Source of the DNA: DATMTS01 sp035564555
GTDB taxonomy: Bacteria > Actinomycetota > Actinomycetes > Actinomycetales > Microbacteriaceae
DNA: 64,000 nt
Reading direction: 5' to 3'
Assembly (NCBI GenBank): GCA_035564555.1
Contig: DATMTS010000055.1
Span: forward strand, 62,001-126,000
The notes beneath the pieces were generated by a model. It ran no database searches. It was not told the DNA's origin and saw only the letters and a list, made by a program, of their open reading frames with translations. The position numbers were made by a program, and so were the translations under genes. This document shows, in pieces, positions 52,032 to 59,100 of the stretch (within the stretch, counting starts at the first letter, position 1; every line of letters starts with the position of its first letter).

Positions 52032-52586
52032 TCAAGCGGTCAGCAGGCGCAGGATCTCACCCGTGGTGCCGGTCTCGCCGATCCGGGGAAAGATCTGCGC
52101 GACGCTGTGCTCGTGCCGTACCGGGTCGCTGTCGGTCATGGCGTCGGTGGCGAGCGTCACGTTGTAGCCGAGCTCGTGCGCATGGCGCGCCGTGGATTCG
52201 ACGCCGGCGCTGGTCGCCACTCCCGTGACGACGACCTGCGTGACGCCACGCTGTCGCAGTCGCTCGTCGAGATCGGTGCCGGTGAATGCACCCCAGGTGC
52301 GCTTGACGACCGAGATGTCGCTGGGATGCGTTGCGAGCGCGGGTACGACTTCGGTCCAATCGGCGGGGCGGTCGGCGGCGGGGCGTACCGTCTCGGTGCG
52401 GCCTGGTGCGCCGGCATCCACGGTCACGATCACGATGGGCAGGCCGCGCTCGCGGAACGCCGACGCGAGGGCGTTCGTGTTCGCGACGACGGTCTCGAAC
52501 GGGTGCGCCGTCGGCATGCTCGCGACACCCTTCTGCAGATCGATGACGACGAGGGCGGTAACGGGATCGACCGTGGTGACAGGCAT
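52032..52586 (-). CDS. Isochorismatase-like hydrolase lacking the nucleophile Cys
   Basis: A 184-residue cysteine-hydrolase (isochorismatase) superfamily protein. The Asp of the triad is in TALVVIDLQKGV and the Lys in VVKRTWGAFTGTDLDERL. At the nucleophile position, where active members have Cys (VATSxCVxxTA), this protein reads VATSAGVESTARHA, so Cys is replaced by Gly. Known relatives with this variation exist; they may be inactive or use another chemistry. The gene is alone, 13 bases after the GT2-GtrA gene on the same strand. Confidence 0.85.
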   Translation of the reverse strand: MPVTTVDPVTALVVIDLQKGVASMPTAHPFETVVANTNALASAFRERGLPIVIVTVDAGAPGRTETVRPAADRPADWTEVVPALATHPSDISVVKRTWGAFTGTDLDERLRQRGVTQVVVTGVATSAGVESTARHAHELGYNVTLATDAMTDSDPVRHEHSVAQIFPRIGETGTTGEILRLLTA

Positions 52587-52599
52587 GATGCGCAGACTA

Positions 52600-53739
52600 T
52601 CAACCCGCCCTATCCCTGAGGTCGGGCGCGAGGCTGACCCCGCCGTCGAGATCGGCGGCCAAGCTCGTCGTACGTCGCGGACGGTAGACGATCCGCGAGT
52701 GATACACGAAGCGCAACAAGAACCCGACGGCGAGCAGCACGGCCTGCGCCGGCACGCTGGCCACCGGCGTGTATTCGACGATCAGCCAGAGCATGCCGAG
52801 CCGGCCGGCCGTCTCGGTGCCGTTGAACAGCAGCGACTGCGCGAACCTCAGCCACACGTTGTGGCCTTCGGCCCGCAGGTCGTTGAAGACGAACCGCTCT
52901 TGAAGCGCGAAGTTGCCCGCGATGGTCACGACGGCGGCCACCAGGGCCGAAGCCAGGTACCACATGCCGGCAGCCTGCAGGCCGACCATGATGAGCAGGT
53001 TGGCCACCGCACCGAGTGCTCCGATCAGGGCGAAACCCGACAGCCGGCCGAATCGCAACGCGGCCAGCTGCAGGAGGAAGGTGAGCCCCTGGCGCACGCT
53101 CGCCTTCGACTCGCCCGCAACGCGCTCCCCGAAGACGAACGGCTCCTCGACGACCGTGACCGCGTTGCGCGCCAGGATCTCGAGAAGGATCTTGAACCCT
53201 CGCGGACGCAATGCGCTCAGATCGACTGCCGACCTGCGAAGCGCGAAGAAGCCGGTCATCGGGTCGGTGCAATTGCGCAGCTTCACCGGGAACATGGCGC
53301 GCGCGAGCGTGTTCGACGTGTCGGAGACCAGCCGGCGCAGCACGCCGGAAAGACCGGCTGAGGATCCGCCGGGCACATGCCGGGAGGCGACCACCACCGC
53401 GGCATCCTGCTCGAGACCGGCACGCAGCATCGCTGAGATCACTTCGGGCGGATGCTGCAGATCACCGTCCATCACCACGCACCAATCGTGCGCGGCGCCT
53501 TGCAGCCCGGCTTGCACGGCGCCGGCCAGGCCGCCAATCGGGGAGTCACGGTGAATGAGTCTGACGGGCACCGGCGAGTCGGCGGCGACCGCTCGGATGA
53601 CCTCTGGTGTCTCGTCGGTCGAGTCGTCGACGAACACCACCTCGGTGGTGTGGTCGGGCAATGCGTCCGCGATCCTGCGCACCAGCTCTGCGATGTTCGG
53701 CGCCTCATTGAAGGTGGGCACGACGATAGACACGTTCAT
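52600..53739 (-). CDS. GT2 glycosyltransferase fused to a GtrA-like membrane domain
   Basis: A 379-residue protein. Residues 1-230 form a GT2 catalytic domain (SIVVPTFNEAPNIAELV; FVDDSTDETPEVI; DGDLQHPPEVI with the DxD-type metal site; DPMTGFFALRRS), like polyprenol-phosphate sugar synthases. Residues 245-370 hold four membrane helices of GtrA type (FALIGALGAVANLLIMVGLQ). It probably builds or flips a polyprenyl-linked sugar that GT39-type proteins can use. The ATG at 53739 is preferred; upstream in-frame ATGs lack ribosome sites. It is divergent from the response regulator at 53940. Confidence 0.87.
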   Translation of the reverse strand: MNVSIVVPTFNEAPNIAELVRRIADALPDHTTEVVFVDDSTDETPEVIRAVAADSPVPVRLIHRDSPIGGLAGAVQAGLQGAAHDWCVVMDGDLQHPPEVISAMLRAGLEQDAAVVVASRHVPGGSSAGLSGVLRRLVSDTSNTLARAMFPVKLRNCTDPMTGFFALRRSAVDLSALRPRGFKILLEILARNAVTVVEEPFVFGERVAGESKASVRQGLTFLLQLAALRFGRLSGFALIGALGAVANLLIMVGLQAAGMWYLASALVAAVVTIAGNFALQERFVFNDLRAEGHNVWLRFAQSLLFNGTETAGRLGMLWLIVEYTPVASVPAQAVLLAVGFLLRFVYHSRIVYRPRRTTSLAADLDGGVSLAPDLRDRAG

Positions 53740-53871
53740 GCGGGTGACCTCGACCTCCTGCGCCATTCCGCCATCCTGGAACGACAGCTTGGCCGGAAGG
53801 TCGGAAATGCGGCCTGGGCGCCTGAACATCCGTACAGGACCAGGTGCTGCAAGACCTGGGTACCCTCAGAT

Positions 53872-53904
53872 GTGCGCGAAGAACGCGCACGTGCGCGAAG
53901 AACG
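53872..53904 (+). promoter_or_regulatory. Two direct copies of a 14-bp motif before the first response regulator
   Basis: GTGCGCGAAGAACG occurs at 53872-53885 and again at 53891-53904, 19 bp apart, ending 35 bases before the GTG at 53940. OmpR-family regulators often bind direct repeats, so self-regulation is possible. Confidence 0.45.
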
Positions 53905-53939
53905 GCCGCGCCGCTGGGCTGCGAAGCGAGGAGTCGGGC

Positions 53940-54617
53940 GTGAAGTCGATACTCATCGTCGAAGACGATGGCGAGCTGGGCAGGAGCCTCGAGCGCGGCA
54001 TCCGGGCCGAGGGGTACCAGACGACGCTCGTCGACAACGGCGTGGACGCGCTGATCGCCTTCGCGGAGCATCCGCCGTCGGCCGCCGTGGTCGACGTCAT
54101 GCTGCCGCAGATGTCCGGGTTCGAGATGTGCCGCCGTGTGCGGCAGACCGGCAGCACGGTGCCGATTCTGATGCTGACGGCACGCGACGGCATCGACGAC
54201 CGGGTCGCGGGGCTCGACTCCGGCGCCGACGACTATCTGACGAAGCCGTTCAGTTTTCGCGAACTCTCGGCCCGGTTGCGCGCGCTGTTGCGACGCGACC
54301 TCACGGCCGACTCGCTCGTGGTCACGATCGGGGATGCCCGACTCGACTCGCGCTCCATGCGCGCCTGGGTGGGCGAGCATCCACTCGCTCTGAGTCCGAA
54401 GGAATTCATGCTGCTGCGTCTGCTGGCCGCCGCGCAGGGAGCGCCGGTGACACGCGCCACCATTCTCGAGGAGCTGTGGGGCTCGACGGAACACATCGAC
54501 ACCAACATCATCGATCAGTACATCGGCGCTATCCGGCGCAAGCTCGCGGTGTGGAACAGCACCGTCGTGATCACGACGGTGCGCGGGGTCGGCTACCGGG
54601 TGGAGAACGCCCCGTGA
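53940..54617 (+). CDS. OmpR-family response regulator
   Basis: A 225-residue regulator: receiver domain (residues 1-115) with phosphoacceptor Asp52 in AAVVDVMLPQMSG and the conserved Lys in YLTKPFSF, then a winged-helix DNA-binding domain with SPKEFMLLRLLAAAQGAPVTRATILEELWG and the C-terminal VRGVGYRVE. GTG at 53940 has GAGGAG 7 bases upstream, favouring it over an upstream ATG. It overlaps the histidine kinase gene by 4 bases. Its targets probably include the downstream envelope genes. Confidence 0.95.
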   Translation: MKSILIVEDDGELGRSLERGIRAEGYQTTLVDNGVDALIAFAEHPPSAAVVDVMLPQMSGFEMCRRVRQTGSTVPILMLTARDGIDDRVAGLDSGADDYLTKPFSFRELSARLRALLRRDLTADSLVVTIGDARLDSRSMRAWVGEHPLALSPKEFMLLRLLAAAQGAPVTRATILEELWGSTEHIDTNIIDQYIGAIRRKLAVWNSTVVITTVRGVGYRVENAP

Positions 54618-56023
54618 AATGGGCCGCCCGGCTCTCGATCCGGTGGCGCATCACGCTGGGCAGCGTGCTCGTCGCCGCGGTGCTGCTCGCGATCGCGACA
54701 GCCGGCTTCCGGTTGCAGATCATGTCGGTGCTGGCCCATTCCGACGAGGAGCTGCTCTACAGCGAGACCGACCCCTATCTGGCGGCCGCGCAGAAGCATC
54801 CCAATCAACTCGATCAACCCGCCGAAGACCAGAACGTGGCCGTCGTCGACGCGGGCGGCCTCGCCCACGTCGACACCCTGCCCGACAGTCTGAGCGATCG
54901 GATGCCGCGATTGCTGGCCCTGCGTCCCGGGTCGCACACCGTGCAGTACAGCACCACTCCGTATCTGGTGCGGGCGCAACCCGTGCAGGTCGACGGCCGC
55001 ACCTGGCACGTGGTCGGCTCGGTCAGTCACCGGGAATCGGAGAACGTGCTCGGTCGCCTGACCAACCTGCTGCTGGTCGGGGCGTCGGTGCTGCTGCTCG
55101 CCTTCGGCGTCACGTCATGGGTGGTCACCAGCGCGGCTCTTCGCCCGGTGGATCGGATGCGCCGCCGGGCGGCGCAGCTGACGACGAGCGGCTCGTACGA
55201 GCCGTTGCCGGTGGGTCGGGCCAGGGATGAGCTGCACGAACTGGCCATGACCCTCAACGCGTTCGTCGAGACGCTGCGCGCCACGGCGGCCCGAGAGAAG
55301 CAGATGGTCGCCGACGCCAGCCACGAGTTGCGCACTCCGCTGGCCGCTCTGCAGGCGCAGCTCGAGGTCGCACAGCTCACCGGCGGCGACGCCGAGTCGC
55401 TGCGCGCAGACCTGACCGCGGCCGAGGCGAGCGTCGAGCGCCTCGCGCGCATCGCCACCGGTCTTCTGGAACTCTCCGAGGCCGAGTCCGTGCACGGCGA
55501 CCAGCCTGCCGCCTGGCAGGAGCTCAGCGATGAGTTCGTCGCGGCATCCGACCGGGCACGACTGCTCGGCGCGGCGAAGCGCGTCGAGGTGGTCTTCGAC
55601 ATGACGAACCCGGACCCGCCTGAGCACGACGACCGGTACGCGATACACGGCGCGCAGTTCGCGCGCGTGATCGACAACCTGGTCGGCAACGCGGTGCACG
55701 CCGTCGACCCGGGCGGTTCGGTGCAGGCCCGCCTGCAGCGCGACGACTCCGGCCTGCTGCTCATCGTCGACGACGACGGCCCCGGCATGCCCGCGAGCTT
55801 CATCCCCGTCGCCTTCGACCGCTTCACCCGACCGGATGCCGATCGCGGCCAGACCACCGGAGGCGCCGGTCTCGGCCTCTCGATCGTGCACGCGATCGTC
55901 AAACGAGCCGGCGGGGATGTGACGTTGAGCAATCGCGCCGGCGGCGGCCTGCGCGCGGCGGTCACGATCCGTCGCGATACGGTCGATCATGTGAAGACGA
56001 TCGACGGCGAGGGTTCCCGATGA
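54614..56023 (+). CDS. Sensor histidine kinase
   Basis: A 469-residue membrane kinase. Two membrane helices (about 15-37 and 151-175) flank an external sensor of about 110 residues. A HAMP-like linker (LRPVDRMRRRAAQLT) leads to the H-box DASHELRTPLAAL with phospho-His237, N-box NLVGNAVHAV, G1 VDDDGPGM and G2 GGAGLGLSIV. The sensor contains no Cys and no recognised domain. Translation is coupled to the response regulator (GTGA). Its stop overlaps the LspA-like gene by 4 bases. Confidence 0.95.
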   Translation: MKWAARLSIRWRITLGSVLVAAVLLAIATAGFRLQIMSVLAHSDEELLYSETDPYLAAAQKHPNQLDQPAEDQNVAVVDAGGLAHVDTLPDSLSDRMPRLLALRPGSHTVQYSTTPYLVRAQPVQVDGRTWHVVGSVSHRESENVLGRLTNLLLVGASVLLLAFGVTSWVVTSAALRPVDRMRRRAAQLTTSGSYEPLPVGRARDELHELAMTLNAFVETLRATAAREKQMVADASHELRTPLAALQAQLEVAQLTGGDAESLRADLTAAEASVERLARIATGLLELSEAESVHGDQPAAWQELSDEFVAASDRARLLGAAKRVEVVFDMTNPDPPEHDDRYAIHGAQFARVIDNLVGNAVHAVDPGGSVQARLQRDDSGLLLIVDDDGPGMPASFIPVAFDRFTRPDADRGQTTGGAGLGLSIVHAIVKRAGGDVTLSNRAGGGLRAAVTIRRDTVDHVKTIDGEGSR

Positions 56024-56538
56024 GCACGGCATGGGTCGCGCGCGCTCCGCGCGCCGCGTTCTGGCTTTCGTTCGGCGTCGCAGTGCTCGTGCTGGCCGTC
56101 GATCAGCTCACGAAATGGTGGGCGCTCGCCTCGCTCACCCCCGGCGTCCGGCGCCCCGTGATGGGCGATCTGCTCGGGCTGCAGTTGACCACGAATTCAG
56201 GAGCGGCGTTCTCGGTCGGCACGCAGTCGACCTGGGTCTTCACGATCATCGCGGCCGCCGCCGTGATCGTGATCGTCTGGTTCGCCTGGGGCGTTCGATC
56301 CGCGTGGTGGGCGGTGGCGCTCGGACTCGTGCTCGGCGGCGCCGCCACGCACCTCGGCGACCGCCTGTTCCGGCCGCCCGCGTTCGGCGAGGGGCACGTC
56401 ATCGACTTCATCGCGTACGCGAACCTGTTCATCGGCAACGTCGCCGACATCGCGATCGTCGGCGGCGCCGTGTTCGTCGTGCTGCTCATGGTCTTCGGGG
56501 TCCCCACCGGTCGCACCGTGCAGCGGAAGTCCTCTTAG
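56020..56538 (+). CDS. lspA: LspA-like signal peptidase II, altered GN motif
   Basis: A 172-residue membrane aspartic peptidase with four hydrophobic segments. Family motifs are VLAVDQLTK (Asp28), TTNSGAAFS, GGAATHLGDR (Asp114) and NVADIAI (Asp143); Asp114 and Asp143 are the catalytic pair. The usual GN before the first catalytic Asp (GNLxDR) reads TH here (THLGDR). It would cleave lipoprotein signal peptides; its place in a two-component operon suggests a specialised second copy rather than the housekeeping one. It overlaps the kinase gene by 4 bases. Confidence 0.85.
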   Translation: MSTAWVARAPRAAFWLSFGVAVLVLAVDQLTKWWALASLTPGVRRPVMGDLLGLQLTTNSGAAFSVGTQSTWVFTIIAAAAVIVIVWFAWGVRSAWWAVALGLVLGGAATHLGDRLFRPPAFGEGHVIDFIAYANLFIGNVADIAIVGGAVFVVLLMVFGVPTGRTVQRKSS

Positions 56539-56572
56539 ACCCTTCTGAGAACGACGTGTGGATGCTTGCCGG

Positions 56573-57370
56573 ATGGACATGAACAATCCGTTGCGACCAA
56601 TGGCGCATCCGGTGCGCACTGCGGGAATCGGAATCGCCGGCATCCTGGTCGTGACGATCTTCGGACTCGTCGTGGCGCGCAGCCTCGGCTGGACCGAGCT
56701 TGAACTGCCCGTGCTGCAGGGCCTGAGTCGCGCGCACTCGCCGGTGGCCGACGCCGTTGCACTGGCGATCAACGCCCTCTTCAGCCCGCCGGTGGCGATC
56801 GTCATCTCCGTGCTCGGCGGCGCCGTCACGTTCATCCGCACGGCCAGCCTGGTGCGGGCCGGAGTGTTCCTCCTCGTCGTCGCCGGCGCATGGGGCAGCA
56901 GCGACATCGTGAAGTACGTCGTGCACCGGCCGCGCGCAGATGTGCGCGCCCTCGCACATCCCTTGATCTTCGAGAGCTCCTACAGCTACCCGAGCGGCCA
57001 CACGTGTTTCGTGGCCGCGTTCGCGATCGCGATCGTGATCACCTGCCGCGCCAACCGGTGGCGCACCGTTGCCGGGGCCGGCGGCGCGGTCGCCGTCGTC
57101 GTGGTCGCCTTCTCACGCGTGTACCTCGGAGTGCACTACCCCGCCGACGTGACCGCCGCCGTGGTGTTCAGCCTTTCCGCCGCGGCCATCCTCGCCCCGC
57201 TGGCATTCAACGTGATCGTCCCCTGGCTGCGCCGACGGCTGCCTGGGCCCAGCGGTCGCTCTTCGCTCTTTTGGGGAACGAGTTACAGTGTGCACACCGC
57301 GGTGGATGAGAGGGGTCGGCGTGTCGAACGAGACGAAGCCGCGCCTGCTGCTGATCGAAGACGACACTGA
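56573..57370 (+). CDS. PAP2-type membrane phosphatase
   Basis: A protein of about 265 residues with about six hydrophobic segments and the three PAP2 motifs: KYVVHRPRADVR, SYSYPSGHT and SRVYLGVHYPADV. It would dephosphorylate a lipid phosphate such as undecaprenyl pyrophosphate or phosphatidic acid at the membrane. The ATG at 56573 is one of two close starts; ribosome sites are weak. The 3' 50 bases overlap the second response regulator's start, so the C-terminal tail (RRVERDEAAPAADRRR) is read in another frame of that gene. Confidence 0.87.
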   Translation: MDMNNPLRPMAHPVRTAGIGIAGILVVTIFGLVVARSLGWTELELPVLQGLSRAHSPVADAVALAINALFSPPVAIVISVLGGAVTFIRTASLVRAGVFLLVVAGAWGSSDIVKYVVHRPRADVRALAHPLIFESSYSYPSGHTCFVAAFAIAIVITCRANRWRTVAGAGGAVAVVVVAFSRVYLGVHYPADVTAAVVFSLSAAAILAPLAFNVIVPWLRRRLPGPSGRSSLFWGTSYSVHTAVDERGRRVERDEAAPAADRRRH

Positions 57371-57989
57371 GCTGGGTCCGATCATCGCCGACGTGCTGGG
57401 CGAGAGCTACGACGTCGAACTGATCGCCGACGGCCAGCGCGGGCTCGAGGCCGTGCTGCGCGCCGATACCGACGTGGTGATCATCGACAGGCGCCTGCCC
57501 GGCCTCGACGGCACCGAGGTCGTCAGCCGCAGCCGATCGGCTCGGGTGACGACGCCGATGCTGATGCTGACCGCGCTCAGCACGACCGCCGACAAGGTCG
57601 AAGGCTTGGACAGCGGCGCGAACGACTATCTCATCAAGCCGTTCGAGTTCGACGAGCTGTTCGCCCGGCTGCGCGCGCTCACCCGCGTCATCGACCCGCG
57701 AGGCGACGCGCTTCCCGTCGGAGAGTGGACCCTGTACCCCGATGACGGGTGCATCGTGTCGCCGCACATCGGCCCGGTGATGCTCACGCCCAAGGAGTGC
57801 GCACTGCTTCGACTGCTCGCAGAGAACCCCGATCGCACCTTCACGCGCCACCAGATCCTGCGCGCCGTCTTCCGCGCCGAGGAGCAACCCGGCACCGTCG
57901 ACACCTACGTGCACTACCTGCGACGCAAGACCGACCGCGACGTGGTGCTGACGGTGCGCGGCAAGGGGTACCGTCTGGGACGACTGTGA
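57321..57989 (+). CDS. OmpR-family response regulator, second
   Basis: A 222-residue regulator with receiver Asp56 in VVIIDRRLPGLDG and the conserved Lys in YLIKPFEFDELF, then a winged-helix domain (TPKECALLRLLAENPDRTFTRHQILRAVF). GTG at 57321 has GAGGGG 6 bases upstream. Its start overlaps the PAP2 gene by 50 bases; a TTGGGG...TACAGT pair and a GTGTGCACAC palindrome (57288-57297) lie inside that PAP2 3' end and could form its own promoter. It is coupled to the kinase by a GTGA overlap. Confidence 0.93.
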   Translation: MSNETKPRLLLIEDDTELGPIIADVLGESYDVELIADGQRGLEAVLRADTDVVIIDRRLPGLDGTEVVSRSRSARVTTPMLMLTALSTTADKVEGLDSGANDYLIKPFEFDELFARLRALTRVIDPRGDALPVGEWTLYPDDGCIVSPHIGPVMLTPKECALLRLLAENPDRTFTRHQILRAVFRAEEQPGTVDTYVHYLRRKTDRDVVLTVRGKGYRLGRL

Positions 57990-58978
57990 ACCGGCCCGCC
58001 GAAACGCGCCGCAGCAGCGACGGAGCCGCGATCCGTCGGGCATCGCGCATCATCAGCTGGCAGATCACGATCGCTGCCGCCGTCATCGTGCTGGTCGTCG
58101 TGCTCGTCACGATCGCCGTGATCATCGACCAGCAGCAGCCGAGGGAGTTGCTGGAGAAGCCCCGTCCGGGTGAATCCAGGATCTACGTCGACGCAAGCCA
58201 GGTGCTCGTCGTGCTCATCGTGCTCGGTGTCATCGCGATCGCGATCGCCGGGCTGCTCAGCTGGAGCATTGCACGACGGGCGGTTCGTCCGCTGGGCGAC
58301 GCGCTGCGCATGCAGCGCACCTTCGTCGCCGACGCCGGTCATGAGCTGCGCACCCCTCTCGCGGTGCTCGACGCGCGCATCCAAGCGCTGCAGCGGCGCC
58401 TGCCTGCTGACGACCCGACGACGACGGACCTCGTCAGGATCAGGGCGGACACGCGGGTGCTGATCGACGTCGTGGGCGATCTTCTGCTGGCCGCCGACCC
58501 GGATGTCGCGTCGCCGGCCGAGCCTTCCCGGGTGGCCGCAGTCGTTGCCGAGACCGTCGACGCCGTGCGATTGCTCGCCGTGCAGCAGTCCGTCTCCATC
58601 GTCGTGCAGGCTTCGACCGATGCGCGGGTCGCGGTGCCGGGCACGAGCCTGCGCCGATGCCTTGTCGCGCTGCTCGACAACGCCGTCGCCTGGTCGCCGC
58701 CGGGTTCCACGATCACGGTTTCGGTGCGACAGGGGCGTCAGCGGGTCGTCATCGACGTGGCCGACCAGGGGCACGGCATCCACGGCATCGACCCCTCGCG
58801 GGTCTTCGAGCGGTTCGCGCACGCGACCGGCTCGGATGCCGCACCTCGCCAACGCCCCGGGTTCGGCATCGGGCTGGCCTTGGTACGCGACATCGCCGTG
58901 CGCCACGGCGGATCGGTCGAGGTCACCCGCACGGGCCCGACGGGCACCACCTTCACCCTCACCCTTCCGGCCGTCTGA
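57986..58978 (+). CDS. Sensor histidine kinase, short sensor
   Basis: A 330-residue kinase with two membrane helices (about 27-48 and 73-96) and only about 22 residues between them, so it probably senses a membrane or intramembrane signal rather than a soluble ligand. H-box DAGHELRTPLAVL has phospho-His119; N-box is LLDNAVAWSP, G1 DVADQGHGIHG and G2 GFGIGLALV. It has no HAMP domain. Its stop lies inside the GTCTGAAC palindrome (58973-58992). Coupled to its response regulator. Confidence 0.93.
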   Translation: MNRPAETRRSSDGAAIRRASRIISWQITIAAAVIVLVVVLVTIAVIIDQQQPRELLEKPRPGESRIYVDASQVLVVLIVLGVIAIAIAGLLSWSIARRAVRPLGDALRMQRTFVADAGHELRTPLAVLDARIQALQRRLPADDPTTTDLVRIRADTRVLIDVVGDLLLAADPDVASPAEPSRVAAVVAETVDAVRLLAVQQSVSIVVQASTDARVAVPGTSLRRCLVALLDNAVAWSPPGSTITVSVRQGRQRVVIDVADQGHGIHGIDPSRVFERFAHATGSDAAPRQRPGFGIGLALVRDIAVRHGGSVEVTRTGPTGTTFTLTLPAV

Positions 58979-58992
58979 ACGATCGTTCAGAC
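58973..58992. promoter_or_regulatory. Perfect 20-bp palindrome before GT39 copy 2
   Basis: GTCTGAACGATCGTTCAGAC is fully self-complementary and spans the kinase stop. It is 109 bases before the GT39-like start at 59101. Its GTTCAGAC half also occurs at 41751-41758 upstream of GT39 copy 1, there in the TCAGACG/CGTCTGA dyad. Confidence 0.7.
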
Positions 58993-59010
58993 AGCCGCAG
59001 CAAGGCTGTC
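58990..59010 (+). terminator. 7-bp hairpin after the second kinase gene
   Basis: GACAGCC-gcagcaa-GGCTGTC is perfectly paired and directly follows the palindrome. No T-tract follows, so termination is only possible. A second stem GGGCGCC/GGCGCCC (59063-59069 and 59076-59082) lies in the leader of the GT39 gene. Confidence 0.4.
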
Positions 59011-59100
59011 AATAGCCCCCATGCTGGGCCGATTCTGAGAGCGGCAGTCCTTTGCTGGAGTGGGGCGCCCTTGCAGGCGCCCATATCGAGGGGATGACCG

